Under the pieces are notes generated by a model, which worked only from the letters and a program-made list of their open reading frames with translations, did not search any database and was not told the DNA's origin. The translations under genes were made by a program, and so were the position numbers. From contig JAJFGB010000005.1 in assembly GCA_021776335.1 (NCBI GenBank), forward strand, positions 124,001-188,000: DNA of 64,000 bases, in the 5' to 3' direction. How positions within the stretch are numbered: position 1 is the stretch's first letter; each line of letters opens with the position of its first letter. Below are positions 46,541-55,666 of the stretch, one piece after another. The stretch is from Hyphococcus sp. GTDB lineage: Bacteria; Pseudomonadota; Alphaproteobacteria; Caulobacterales; Parvularculaceae.

Positions 46541-46987
46541 ATGACCAGAACAACCTCCGCACGCCACACTGACATTCTCAACGGCTATAAGGCCGGCGGC
46601 TCGCGTTTTAGCGAGTGGGCCGAAGAACATCTCGGCGTTCTCGCGCTCACCGATTGGGAATGGGGCGCAGTCAATTTACGCTGGGATATTGATGATCGTT
46701 TCGTGATGCCGGACGGGGTAATGTTTGGCGGACATATTGCCTCTGTCGCTGATCATGTGGCGGGACTCGCCGCCATGACGGTGCTGACGCAGGATAATGA
46801 GCGCTTTCGCACCTCGCGGCTGGAGACCAATTATTTCCGGCCTCTGACCATGCCACTGGCGACCATCGAAGGCCGCGTCACCAACGCTTCGAAAACCCTC
46901 ATCCACGTGGAGGCGGATTTTTATAACGCTGACGAAAAACTGGCGGTCAGGATTGCCGCTGTCCAAGTGCGGCGGATGACCGGCTAA
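46541..46987 (+). CDS. PaaI-family hotdog thioesterase
   Basis: 148 residues; VMPDGVMFGGHIASVADHVAG is the hotdog helix with the conserved H-G-G-x(4)-D-like pattern, and SRLETNYFRPL the following strand. Expected to hydrolyse acyl-CoA. The ATG six bases after the CDGSH stop is used; a TTG three bases earlier is an alternative. Confidence 0.86.
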   Translation: MTRTTSARHTDILNGYKAGGSRFSEWAEEHLGVLALTDWEWGAVNLRWDIDDRFVMPDGVMFGGHIASVADHVAGLAAMTVLTQDNERFRTSRLETNYFRPLTMPLATIEGRVTNASKTLIHVEADFYNADEKLAVRIAAVQVRRMTG

Positions 46988-46995
46988 TCAGTTTT

Positions 46996-47442
46996 TCACG
47001 CAGCGTCGCGCATAAGAAAATCATCCAGCTTGCCAAGTCCCGCTGACCAGCCGCCGGTGACGATTTCGCTGAGTTCGCCTGGCAAACCGCTGTGAACCAG
47101 CGTGACGCGTGTCTTGCCATTTTCTTCCGTGAAGCTGACCACGACACTCATTTTCGGCGAATAGTCAGTCGCCTCGGTTTCATAGGCGAGCTGGTTGGGC
47201 GGATCATAGTTGGTGATGGTCGCAGCGGCATTGTGATTATTGCCGTGGATTGTCATGACGTGGCAGTATTTTCCGCCAACATGCCGGTCGATATCGGAAC
47301 GGACTTTTGTCGTATCGGCGCATCCCCACCATTGCTGGACTTTTGCGACCTCCACCCACGCTTCGAAAACAACCTCGCGCGGCGCATCATAAAGGCGCGA
47401 TATTGTGAGCGCGCCGTCTGCGTAATCTGTCGTCATGCTCAT
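46996..47442 (-). CDS. SRPBCC/AHSA1-domain protein
   Basis: 148 residues of the AHSA1-like START fold: TISRLYDAPREVVFEAWVEVAKVQQWWG, then CHVMTIHG, SFTEENGKTRVTLVHSGLPGEL. Function in such ArsR-linked proteins is unknown. Start overlaps the ArsR stop (ATGA) and a second ATG follows two codons later. It is convergent with the thioesterase. Confidence 0.88.
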   Translation of the reverse strand: MSMTTDYADGALTISRLYDAPREVVFEAWVEVAKVQQWWGCADTTKVRSDIDRHVGGKYCHVMTIHGNNHNAAATITNYDPPNQLAYETEATDYSPKMSVVVSFTEENGKTRVTLVHSGLPGELSEIVTGGWSAGLGKLDDFLMRDAA

Positions 47443-47777
47443 TTCTTTTTCTCCATGGTGTTTTTTATATAGTCGTCGACGGCGTCGAATTGCTGCTTCC
47501 AGAATTGCGTATAGTGAGCGATCCAGTCGCGCGCTTCTTCTGCACGCACCGTGTTGACGGCGACAAAGTTTTCGCGGCCGCGCCGTTCGCGCCGGATCAA
47601 TCCGGCTTTTTCCAACACACGCAGATGTTTCGAGACTGCGGGCTGAGACATTTGATAGGGCGCGGCGAGGGCGGAGACATTAGTCTCGCCAGCAGAGAGT
47701 TGGGCAAGGATGCCGCGTCTCGTCGCGTCCGACAAAGCGCCAAAGACCAGATCGAGATGATCTTGATTCATAACCAT
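47439..47777 (-). CDS. ArsR-family transcriptional regulator
   Basis: 112 residues with winged helix: FGALSDATRRGILAQLSAGE, SALAAPYQMSQPAVSKHLRVL and LIRRERRGRENFVAV. No metal-site Cys, so not a metal sensor of the ArsR/SmtB metal type; it is of the SdpR/AHSA1-linked type. The start lies in a perfect 18-bp palindrome, indicating autorepression. Coupled with the AHSA1-type gene. Confidence 0.88.
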   Translation of the reverse strand: MVMNQDHLDLVFGALSDATRRGILAQLSAGETNVSALAAPYQMSQPAVSKHLRVLEKAGLIRRERRGRENFVAVNTVRAEEARDWIAHYTQFWKQQFDAVDDYIKNTMEKKK

Positions 47778-47786
47778 ATGGTTATG
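47769..47786. promoter_or_regulatory. 18-bp palindromic operator over the arsR start codon
   Basis: CATAACCATATGGTTATG is a perfect palindrome and holds both candidate ATG start codons of the minus-strand arsR gene; the one at 47777 is at its centre. A repressor bound here would block both transcription start-proximal DNA and the gene start. Confidence 0.65.
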
Positions 47787-47887
47787 TGAAAAGAACAGCG
47801 ATGTCAATCGTCGCTGGGCGCCTGTGGGCGAAGAACTGAGCGTTTGAGTTGTTGCACCGCTGAAAAACGCCCCCTAGAACCCGGCTC

Positions 47888-50014
47888 ATGCCTGAATTAC
47901 TGCTTGAAATATTCTCCGAAGAAATCCCTGCACGCATGCAGACGCGCGCGGCCGTTGAACTTGAGCGCCAAGTGAACCAGCGTCTCATAGATGCGGGGTT
48001 TATGCCCGAAGGCGTCAAAGGCTTTGCCGGACCGCGCCGCCTCACGATTGTTGTGACGGGCCTGCCGCAGCAGCAGCCGGATCGGCGCGAAGAAAAAAAG
48101 GGCCCGCGCGCCGGCGCCCCGGAAAAAGCGGTCGCCGGATTTTTAAAATCCGCTGGACTGACGTCGCTTGATCAGTGCGAACAGCGCGAAGACAAAAAGG
48201 GCACTTATTACGTTGCGGTGATCGAGCAAAAGGGACGGCCGACGGCCGCGCTCATTGCTGACTTCGTCCCGGAGATCATACGCGGCTTTTCATGGGCGAA
48301 ATCCATGCGGTGGGGCGCGTCAAGCGGCGATGATGGTGATCTCAAATGGGTGCGGCCGATCCATGGCATCCTTTGCGCCTTTGACAATGAGATTGTTGAT
48401 TTTGAGATCGGCCGCATCAGGTCTGGTGACACGACGCAAGGTCATCGCTTCATGGCGCCTGAGGAATTGCAGGTGCGCAACTTCGACGACTATGCGGCGA
48501 AATTGCGCAACGCGAAAATTATTCTCGATATGCCGGAGCGAAAAGAAATTATCGCTGAGGACGCCGCGACTTTGTGCAAAGCGCAAGAACTAGAATTGAT
48601 CGAAGATGCGGGACTTTTAAACGAAGTTGCGGGGCTTGCTGAATGGCCCGTCGTGATGATGGGGACATATCCCGAAAAATTTCTTGCGCTGCCTGATGAA
48701 GTCTTGACGGCGTCCATGCGCGGCCATCAGAAATATTTTTCTGTTCGGAATCCAAAAACCGGAAAACTCGCAAACAAGTTTGTTTGCGTCGCCAATATTG
48801 AAGCGCCTGATGGCGGCAAGGCTATGCGCGCAGGTTATGAGCGTGTTTTGACAGCGCGGCTTTCCGATGGCTGGTATCTTTATAATCAGGATTTGAAAAA
48901 GCCGCTGGCGGCTCGCATTAGCGATCTCGACAAGGTGACTTTTTTCGAAGGACTCGGTTCGGTCGGCGACAAGGCGCGCCGCGTTGCGGCGCTTGCCAAA
49001 GAAATTGCACTGATGGTGGGCGCTGATCCCGACGCGGCGGAGAGCGCCGCGATGCTTGCAAAAGCCGATCTTGTGACCGGCATGGTCTATGAGTTTCCTG
49101 AACTGCAAGGCGTGATGGGCCGCTATTACGCACTTGAACAGGGCGAACCCGCCGAGATCGCTGATGCCATTCGTGATCATTACAAACCTGCGGGTCAGGA
49201 TGATATTGTTCCTTCATCGCCGGTTTCGGTTGCTGTCGCGCTTGCGGACAAGATTGATACGCTGACTGCATTTTGGGCGATTGATAAAAAGCCCACTGGC
49301 TCTAGTGATCCATTCGCGTTGAGGCGTGCGGCGTTGGGGGTTATAAGACTCGCATTGAAAATTGATGTGAGGCTTGGTCTCGCTAATACAATTCGTGTTC
49401 ACGGCGTAAACCGGATTGCGGATGTTGTTGCCGATCGGATGAGCACCGATCAGATTGTTGATCAGTTGTTTACCAACGATCCAATATTATCTTTTTTCCA
49501 CGACCGCCTGAAAGTTTACCTCAAAGGCAATGGCCATCGTCATGACGCGATTGATGCTGTGCGGTTTGGTGTTGATAGCATCCTTCAGGATGACATCGTC
49601 CTCATTGTTCGCAGGCTCAAGGCGCTGGAAGCGTTCCTGAAAACTGATGACGGGATAAATCTTGCGAGCGCCCATAAACGCGCAGCAAATATTTTGAAGG
49701 CTGAAGAAAAAAAAGACGGCGCTTCGGCGGATCCAGCGGGCGTGAAGGCGTCTCTTTTGAAAGAATCCCAGGAGAAGTTACTGTTTGCCGCACTGGCGGA
49801 CGCCGAAGCGAAGGTCGAGAAAACCATTCAGGCGGAAGACTTTGAAGGCGCCATGACGGCGCTGGCCATTTTGCGTGCGCCGCTCGATGCTTTTTTCGAA
49901 AAAGTCACGGTCAATGCTGATGACGCAGATCTCCGCGCCAACCGCCTGTCGCTACTGGCGCGTCTGCGCGCCGCGACCGCAAAAGTCGCCGATTTCTCAA
50001 AGCTCGAAGGCTAG
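47888..50014 (+). CDS. glyS: Glycyl-tRNA synthetase beta subunit
   Basis: 708-residue tRNA-binding subunit of GlyRS. LLLEIFSEEIPARMQ and GPRRLTIVVTGLPQQ begin the protein; the middle HD-like region and the C-terminal anticodon-binding helices (ANILKAEEKKDG, FEKVTVNADDADLRANRLSLL) follow. Start ATG 100 bases from the ArsR start, in the opposite direction. Full length for the family. Confidence 0.97.
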   Translation: MPELLLEIFSEEIPARMQTRAAVELERQVNQRLIDAGFMPEGVKGFAGPRRLTIVVTGLPQQQPDRREEKKGPRAGAPEKAVAGFLKSAGLTSLDQCEQREDKKGTYYVAVIEQKGRPTAALIADFVPEIIRGFSWAKSMRWGASSGDDGDLKWVRPIHGILCAFDNEIVDFEIGRIRSGDTTQGHRFMAPEELQVRNFDDYAAKLRNAKIILDMPERKEIIAEDAATLCKAQELELIEDAGLLNEVAGLAEWPVVMMGTYPEKFLALPDEVLTASMRGHQKYFSVRNPKTGKLANKFVCVANIEAPDGGKAMRAGYERVLTARLSDGWYLYNQDLKKPLAARISDLDKVTFFEGLGSVGDKARRVAALAKEIALMVGADPDAAESAAMLAKADLVTGMVYEFPELQGVMGRYYALEQGEPAEIADAIRDHYKPAGQDDIVPSSPVSVAVALADKIDTLTAFWAIDKKPTGSSDPFALRRAALGVIRLALKIDVRLGLANTIRVHGVNRIADVVADRMSTDQIVDQLFTNDPILSFFHDRLKVYLKGNGHRHDAIDAVRFGVDSILQDDIVLIVRRLKALEAFLKTDDGINLASAHKRAANILKAEEKKDGASADPAGVKASLLKESQEKLLFAALADAEAKVEKTIQAEDFEGAMTALAILRAPLDAFFEKVTVNADDADLRANRLSLLARLRAATAKVADFSKLEG

Positions 50015-50121
50015 GCGTCAGCTGTGCCGGTCTTTCTTGATGGCGGCTGCCGCTGCTTGGGCGAGTGGACGCGCCAGGCAGTCATTGCCTTGCGCGCCGG
50101 CCGGTGAGATGGGCGGATCGC

Positions 50122-50370
50122 TTAGTTTTGCTTCTTCTCTGCGGCGGCTTTCCATTGGGCGAATTCCGCTTTTGAAAGCTCGCCGGAAGTATCGCTGTCG
50201 AGTTTTGCAAAATCCAGTGCCGTCAGGTTCGGCGCAACCGCCAGTGCTTCGGCGAAAGACAATCCGTTCGAATTGTCTGCGTCGAGCGCGTTGAAGTTGT
50301 CGCTCTCGGCGTGTGCTGCGCTCGCCACAAGTCCAAACCCGAGCGTCAGAAAAATAGTTTTGGGGTTCAT
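50122..50370 (-). CDS. Small secreted EF-hand protein
   Basis: 82 residues: a signal peptide (LTLGFGLVASAAHA, cut before ES) then two EF-hand loops, DADNSNGLSFAE and DSDTSGELSKAE, each with Asp/Asn/Ser calcium ligands. Probable periplasmic calcium-binding protein. It is convergent with glyS. Small but well supported by the paired motifs. Confidence 0.82.
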   Translation of the reverse strand: MNPKTIFLTLGFGLVASAAHAESDNFNALDADNSNGLSFAEALAVAPNLTALDFAKLDSDTSGELSKAEFAQWKAAAEKKQN

Positions 50371-50988
50371 GTTCAGTCCTTTCCATTTCTACACAATTTA
50401 CGCGACCGACGTTGCCCCCGTCACTCGTTATGTTTTGAGTGCTCCAGTGCATCTTGTTGCACGCCGCTGCGCCTTTGATGCGCGCGAAGTATCAACAAGA
50501 AACTCGATAAAGTTCAAATAAACTACGTGTAAGGATGGATCAGGATTAATATTAAAATTCTGAAGGTAATGCGCAAGGCGATGTCTTGAGCGCCCAAACA
50601 CGCGATTTCCATCGCGGTGTTCGGTAAAAAAATAGCAGCACGCGCCGCGAGATAAGGATGAAGTTTTGTTCACGCCACAGCGTTGGTCGCGGGCTGGGCG
50701 TTGCGTCATGTGCTGACAGGCGATGACACAAAAGAAGAGATTTGGAGCAGCCTCAGCTGGCGTGCTGGTGTCGTCGCAGCTGCGTGCTCCCGGAGGCTTC
50801 ATGTCCTTGGGGCAATTTCCCGCTTGGAGCGGGCGGTTCGGCGCCCTATGCCATGGCGCGAAAACGCTGGCGTCGGGCACGGTCATTGCACGTCTGCTTA
50901 TTGGCGGCTTTCAAGCGCAAGAATCGCCGCAAAAGGGCGCTAAATGCCGATGCAGGCGTTAAGTTATAGGAAGACAGTGAAGGGTCAG
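50371..50988. other. Long gap upstream of ppdK without a convincing gene
   Basis: About 600 bases with no ORF that shows a domain, codon pattern or signal I can support. A 79-codon frame (50723-50962) beginning MTQKKRFGAASAG is open but without homology that I recognise. Hairpin-prone GTGCA/TGCAC repeats occur near 50447-50464. It probably carries the ppdK promoter and leader; a small RNA cannot be excluded. Confidence 0.4.
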
Positions 50989-53679
50989 ATGGGGAACGAT
51001 CAGCTAAGCAGCGAGAAATGGGTTTACAGCTTTGGGGCCGGCGCCGCCGAAGGCGACGCTTCAAAGAAGAATTTGCTCGGCGGCAAGGGCGCTAATCTTG
51101 CGGAAATGTCGAGCCTTGGTCTGCCGGTGCCGCCGGGCTTCACGCTCACCACCGAAGTCTGCACAGCCTATTATGCCAATAATCGGCAATATCCCGATAG
51201 TTTGAAGGCTGAAGTTGACGCTGCGCTCACAAAAATCGGTGAGGCGGTCGGCATGGTTTTCGGGGAAGCGAAAAATCCGCTGCTCGTTTCGGTGCGGTCC
51301 GGCGCCCGCGCATCGATGCCCGGCATGATGGATACGGTCTTAAATCTCGGCCTCAATGATGAAACGGTAAAGGGCCTGGCGGCGCTTTCCGGTGATGAAC
51401 GCTTTGCCTATGACAGTTATCGCCGTTTCATCCAGATGTATTGCGACGTTGTGCTCGGTGTGGAGCATTATGTCTTTGAGGAAATACTCGAGAGCTACAA
51501 GGAGGAGCGCGACTATTTCCTTGATACCGATCTCACGGCCGATGACTGGAAGAAAATTATCACCGGGTACAAAAAAGCCGTGGACGCCGCCCTTGGCGCC
51601 CCTTTCCCGCAGGATCCCGGCGAGCAGCTTTGGGGCGCGATTGGCGCCGTCTTTGGTTCATGGCGCAATGACCGGGCTGATACTTATCGTCGGCTTCACA
51701 ATATTCCGGAAAGCTGGGGAACGGCGGTCAATATTCAGGCCATGGTATTCGGCAATATGGGTGAAACATCCGCGACCGGCGTGGCCTTTACTCGCGACCC
51801 GTCGACCGGCGCCAATGAATATTACGGTGAGTTCCTGATCAACGCACAGGGCGAAGATGTGGTGGCGGGGATCAGAACGCCGCAGACGCTGACCAAACGC
51901 GCCCGTGAGGCCATGGGCGAGACTGCGCCGTCGATGGAAGAGGCAATGCCGAAGGCCTTTGACGAGCTGGCAAATGTATTCGACCAGCTCGAAAGACATT
52001 ACCGCGACATGCAGGATATTGAGTTTACCATCCAGCAAGGCAAATTGTGGATGTTGCAGACCCGCAATGGCAAGCGCACGGCGAAGGCGGCGCTGAAGAT
52101 TGCCGTTGATTTGTGTGAGGACGGGTTGATATCGAAAGATGAAGCCGTGATGCGGATCGATCCGCACTCGCTTGATCAGCTTCTTCATCCATCGCTGGAC
52201 CCTGACGCGCCACGTGATCTTATTCTTTCCGGCCTGCCCGCTTCACCTGGCGCTGCCTCGGGCGAGGTGGTTTTTAATTCTGATGAAGCAGAACGACTAA
52301 GCCAGGAAGGCCAAAAGGTAATCCTGGTTCGGGTTGAAACAAGCCCTGAGGATATTCACGGGATGCATGCGGCCAAAGCGATTATCACGGCGCGTGGCGG
52401 CATGACCAGCCATGCGGCGGTGGTGGCGCGCGGCATGGGTCGGCCTTGCGTTTGTGGCGCCGGCGATCTGAAGATCGACGCGTCTGGCGAGCATTTCAGT
52501 GTCGGCGGACGCGTCGTTAAAAAGGGCGACATTATTACCGTCGACGGTGGTGCGGGCAAAGTCTTTTTAGGCGAAGTTGCAACGCTTCAGCCGGAGCTGT
52601 CCGATGATTTTGCTCAATTGATGAAGTGGGCGGATGCGGCGCGCCGGATGCGCGTACGGGCCAATGCTGAAACGCCCTATGATGCGCAAGTTGCGCGCGA
52701 TTTTGGCGCGGAAGGTATCGGGCTATGCCGCACCGAACATATGTTCTTTGAGACGGACCGGATTATTGCGGTGCGCGAGATGATCCTTGCTGAAGACATC
52801 AGCGGCCGCGAAGCCGCGCTGTCGAAATTATTGCCGATGCAGCGGTCAGATTTTGAAGAGATTTTTCGCGTCATGCGCGGCTTGCCTGTGACGGTGCGAT
52901 TACTCGATCCGCCGCTGCATGAATTCTTGCCCCACTCTGATGAAGAGATTGAGGAAGTGGCGAAATCTTCCGGCATGGATCCGCAAAAATTGAAAGACCG
53001 CGCCCATAAGCTCGATGAGTTTAATCCGATGCTTGGTCATCGCGGTTGCCGCCTCGGCGTCTCTTATCCGGAGATTTACGAAATGCAGGCGCGGGCGATT
53101 ATCGAGGCAGCTTGCACAATCGCCGATGAGACCGGTGAGAAGGTCGTGCCGGAAATCATGATCCCGCTGGTCGCCAAGCGCGAAGAACTCGCATTTTTGA
53201 AGGCGCGTGTTGATGCGGTGGCTGCGGCAGTGCTTGAAGAGCGAAAGACGACACTGGATTATTTGGTGGGTACCATGATCGAGCTGCCCCGCGCCGCCCT
53301 GACCGCCGATGAGATCGCCCATGATGCGGCATTCTTTTCATTCGGCACCAATGATCTGACACAGACCACATTTGGCCTGTCCCGGGACGATTCCGCGTCT
53401 TTTCTGCCAGATTATCTGCGCCACGGCATTTTCGAGCGCGACCCCTTTGTCACCCTTGATGAAGCCGGTGTTGGCGCGCTGGTGGAAATCGCCGCGGAAC
53501 GGGGTCGGAAAACCCGTCCCGATCTGAAACTCGGTATTTGCGGTGAACATGGCGGCGATCCGGACTCAATCGCCTTTGTGGAGACCGTTGGGCTCGATTA
53601 TGTCTCGTGTTCGCCCTATCGAACGCCCATTGCGCGGCTTGCTGCAGCGCAATCAAAGCTCCGAAAAAAGTCAGCCTGA
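50989..53679 (+). CDS. ppdK: Pyruvate, phosphate dikinase
   Basis: Makes phosphoenolpyruvate from pyruvate, ATP and phosphate (896 residues with this start). WVYSFGAGAAEGD and GGKGANLAEM begin the ATP-grasp domain; H475 in GGMTSHAAVVARG is the phosphohistidine; C851 in GICGEHGGDP is the PEP-site Cys. An earlier ATG adds 15 residues; the later one sits next to an AAGGGT ribosome binding site and the family N-terminus. The next gene in the same direction is SleB-like. Confidence 0.95.
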   Translation: MGNDQLSSEKWVYSFGAGAAEGDASKKNLLGGKGANLAEMSSLGLPVPPGFTLTTEVCTAYYANNRQYPDSLKAEVDAALTKIGEAVGMVFGEAKNPLLVSVRSGARASMPGMMDTVLNLGLNDETVKGLAALSGDERFAYDSYRRFIQMYCDVVLGVEHYVFEEILESYKEERDYFLDTDLTADDWKKIITGYKKAVDAALGAPFPQDPGEQLWGAIGAVFGSWRNDRADTYRRLHNIPESWGTAVNIQAMVFGNMGETSATGVAFTRDPSTGANEYYGEFLINAQGEDVVAGIRTPQTLTKRAREAMGETAPSMEEAMPKAFDELANVFDQLERHYRDMQDIEFTIQQGKLWMLQTRNGKRTAKAALKIAVDLCEDGLISKDEAVMRIDPHSLDQLLHPSLDPDAPRDLILSGLPASPGAASGEVVFNSDEAERLSQEGQKVILVRVETSPEDIHGMHAAKAIITARGGMTSHAAVVARGMGRPCVCGAGDLKIDASGEHFSVGGRVVKKGDIITVDGGAGKVFLGEVATLQPELSDDFAQLMKWADAARRMRVRANAETPYDAQVARDFGAEGIGLCRTEHMFFETDRIIAVREMILAEDISGREAALSKLLPMQRSDFEEIFRVMRGLPVTVRLLDPPLHEFLPHSDEEIEEVAKSSGMDPQKLKDRAHKLDEFNPMLGHRGCRLGVSYPEIYEMQARAIIEAACTIADETGEKVVPEIMIPLVAKREELAFLKARVDAVAAAVLEERKTTLDYLVGTMIELPRAALTADEIAHDAAFFSFGTNDLTQTTFGLSRDDSASFLPDYLRHGIFERDPFVTLDEAGVGALVEIAAERGRKTRPDLKLGICGEHGGDPDSIAFVETVGLDYVSCSPYRTPIARLAAAQSKLRKKSA

Positions 53680-53760
53680 TCAGCCTCATAGATCATTACA
53701 ATTCATTTCAGTAAGGGTTTTCCCCAAGCGAATCAGTACTTTACACCCTGGTCATAAAGG

Positions 53761-53775
53761 TTAATAAAGGCTTAA
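53761..53775. promoter_or_regulatory. CtrA box (TTAA-N7-TTAA) upstream of the cell-wall hydrolase
   Basis: TTAATAAAGGCTTAA is a perfect TTAA-N7-TTAA site, 148 bases before the hydrolase start. A TATAAT hexamer follows at 53817-53822. Suggests cell-cycle control of peptidoglycan remodelling; binding not shown. Confidence 0.6.
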
Positions 53776-53830
53776 CGCTCTCCGAATTCATTTGCGTGGA
53801 GGGCATGGGGGCGCCATATAATGGCTTGAG

Positions 53831-53855
53831 AACGCGCTCCGAAGGCGCGTTTTTT
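53831..53855 (+). terminator. Intrinsic terminator between ppdK and the cell-wall hydrolase
   Basis: Arms AACGCGC and GCGCGTT with a seven-base loop and a run of T. It lies only about nine bases after the TATAAT hexamer, so it may be the ppdK terminator or an attenuator of the hydrolase transcript. Confidence 0.75.
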
Positions 53856-53922
53856 GCGTCTCTATGGACAGGGGCGTTGCGTAGTCCCTTCAGGGACATG
53901 GTGGAGAGAGAAGACAAGACCA

Positions 53923-54696
53923 ATGACCGGACGTTACGGACATAATGACCTTGAGGTCAGCTGGACCATGCGCAGCCTTCTGGCTGCGGGCATGATCTCT
54001 GTCTGTATTATGGCGACTGCCATGAGGGCGTCAGGCAATGCTGAGCGGCTGGCGGCGCAGGAAAATGCACAATTGGCGCTGGCTCAGGAAGCAGCGCTGG
54101 TTGCCGATCTTGCCAACTATCTGGCGGCGGAAACTGCAGCCGCGCGTGAAGCGCTTGATGCGCCGCGCCTGAAACCAGCAGTGCCGACAGCAGCAATGAT
54201 GACGTCAACCGACGCCATTGCAGCACTGGCGAATTTTGACTTTACCGAGCTGACGGTTGCGAAACTTGATGCGGAAGAACGCAATTGCCTGGCGCAGGCG
54301 ATTTATTATGAAGCGCGATCAGAACCGCGCGTTGGCCAGCTTGCCGTGGCGGATGTTGTTTTAAACCGGACACGCAGTGCGCTTTATCCGAATTCAATCT
54401 GTGAGGTTGTATTCCAGGGCTCCAAACGCAGAACCGGCTGCCAGTTTTCGTTTACTTGTGACGGCGCCATGCAGGCACGCCTCAATCGGGGTAAGTGGAA
54501 ATCGTCGGAAGATCTCGCGGGCGCTGTCCTTGCTGGTGTGCGGGTGCCCGTCAGTCGCAATGCTACGCACTACCATGCGACCTATGTGACGCCTTATTGG
54601 GCTAAATCGCTGACACCGACAGCGACCATCGGCACGCATAAATTTTACAAGTTCCCGAGCCGGCGCACGGTCGCTGCAGCGCCGGCGGCAATGTGA
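53923..54696 (+). CDS. Cell wall hydrolase, SleB (Hydrolase_2) domain
   Basis: 257 residues: membrane helix (about 17-34), coiled linker and a C-terminal SleB-type domain with catalytic E130 in LAQAIYYEARSEP, GQLAVADVVLNRTRS and CQFSFTCDG. Enzymes of this fold are lytic transglycosylases acting on peptidoglycan. A CtrA box lies upstream. The ATG follows GGAGAGAGAAG; earlier in-frame codons overlap the terminator. Confidence 0.9.
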   Translation: MTGRYGHNDLEVSWTMRSLLAAGMISVCIMATAMRASGNAERLAAQENAQLALAQEAALVADLANYLAAETAAAREALDAPRLKPAVPTAAMMTSTDAIAALANFDFTELTVAKLDAEERNCLAQAIYYEARSEPRVGQLAVADVVLNRTRSALYPNSICEVVFQGSKRRTGCQFSFTCDGAMQARLNRGKWKSSEDLAGAVLAGVRVPVSRNATHYHATYVTPYWAKSLTPTATIGTHKFYKFPSRRTVAAAPAAM

Positions 54697-54697
54697 T

Positions 54698-55666
54698 TTA
54701 GCCTGCCGACAGGCAGACCTCATCGCCCTCATTTGCAATATTAAACCCGGCATCCACAATTATCTTGCGTTCGCCTGCCTGCGGATCATGTAGCGGATTG
54801 GTGTGATTCATATGGATGAATCTCACCTTTGATTTTTCATCACTGGGCAAATCCGCAAATCGCTCCATTGAATGTGAAACAAATGGGTGTGGGAAACCGC
54901 TCATATCGCGACCGGGAATCTCGCCATTAGCAAAAAATGTCGCGTCGAGATAAGCGATGTCGACGCTGGCGATCATATCTTCAATGCGGGTTCCGGCATC
55001 ATCCCATTCCTCCCAGCTGTCGATATCGGGAATGAACAGCACGGATTTATCCTGGGTGTTTATTGTGTACCCCACGACTTCGGAAAATTCCTGGCGGTGT
55101 GGAACCAGAAACGGCGTTACGGAAACACCGTCGGCGATATCTTCGGCTTCATCGGTGTTCATGATCGCGAGGGTGATGTTGTAATATTTAACCAGCTGGC
55201 TCCACGGGCCGTTTGCAGAGAGATAATCCGCCATGCGCGGCATCGTATAGACCGGGATATTTTGCGCGCCTGCCGCTTCATGGCCGAGCATCATCAACCC
55301 AGCATAGTGACCAATGTGTGCATGGGTCAGAAATATGCCGTCGAGCTGCACCGGTTTTTCCACGGATGCGACAGCGTTAAGCGCGTGCAATTGTTGTTTG
55401 ATGTCGGGCGTTGCTTCAAACAGCCAACGCTTTGGCGTTTCTCCGCGCCGGTCGATCAACGCCAGTGATGTTGCCAATCTTTCCAGCGTGGGATCGGCCC
55501 AGGCAGGATCGTTCGGATTGCCGATTTGCGGCTTGCCGCCGTCCTGTGCGACGCCGAGAACGAGCAAGGAGATATCGCATTGTAGCGGCGTCTCAATTTC
55601 CGGCGCGTTTGAACACGCCGCCAGCAACATTGTTGCAGCCATCAATGCGCCCGCGCGCTTCATCAT
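54698..55666 (-). CDS. PqqB-like metallo-beta-lactamase lipoprotein
   Basis: 322 residues: signal with lipobox LLAAC (C18), then a metallo-beta-lactamase fold with FLTHAHIGHYAGLM (H115, H117, H120), the HIGHY variant seen in PqqB. No pqqA, C, D or E gene is near, so a role in PQQ synthesis is unlikely. The start overlaps the nadC stop, so it is fourth in the nadA-nadB-nadC operon. As a predicted lipoprotein it sits outside the cytoplasm, away from the soluble NAD enzymes; its substrate is unknown. Confidence 0.84.
   Translation of the reverse strand: MMKRAGALMAATMLLAACSNAPEIETPLQCDISLLVLGVAQDGGKPQIGNPNDPAWADPTLERLATSLALIDRRGETPKRWLFEATPDIKQQLHALNAVASVEKPVQLDGIFLTHAHIGHYAGLMMLGHEAAGAQNIPVYTMPRMADYLSANGPWSQLVKYYNITLAIMNTDEAEDIADGVSVTPFLVPHRQEFSEVVGYTINTQDKSVLFIPDIDSWEEWDDAGTRIEDMIASVDIAYLDATFFANGEIPGRDMSGFPHPFVSHSMERFADLPSDEKSKVRFIHMNHTNPLHDPQAGERKIIVDAGFNIANEGDEVCLSAG

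Noticed and set aside
50723-50962. Possible small gene before ppdK
   Set aside because: No homology, weak start context and overlap with the ppdK leader; kept only as a note.
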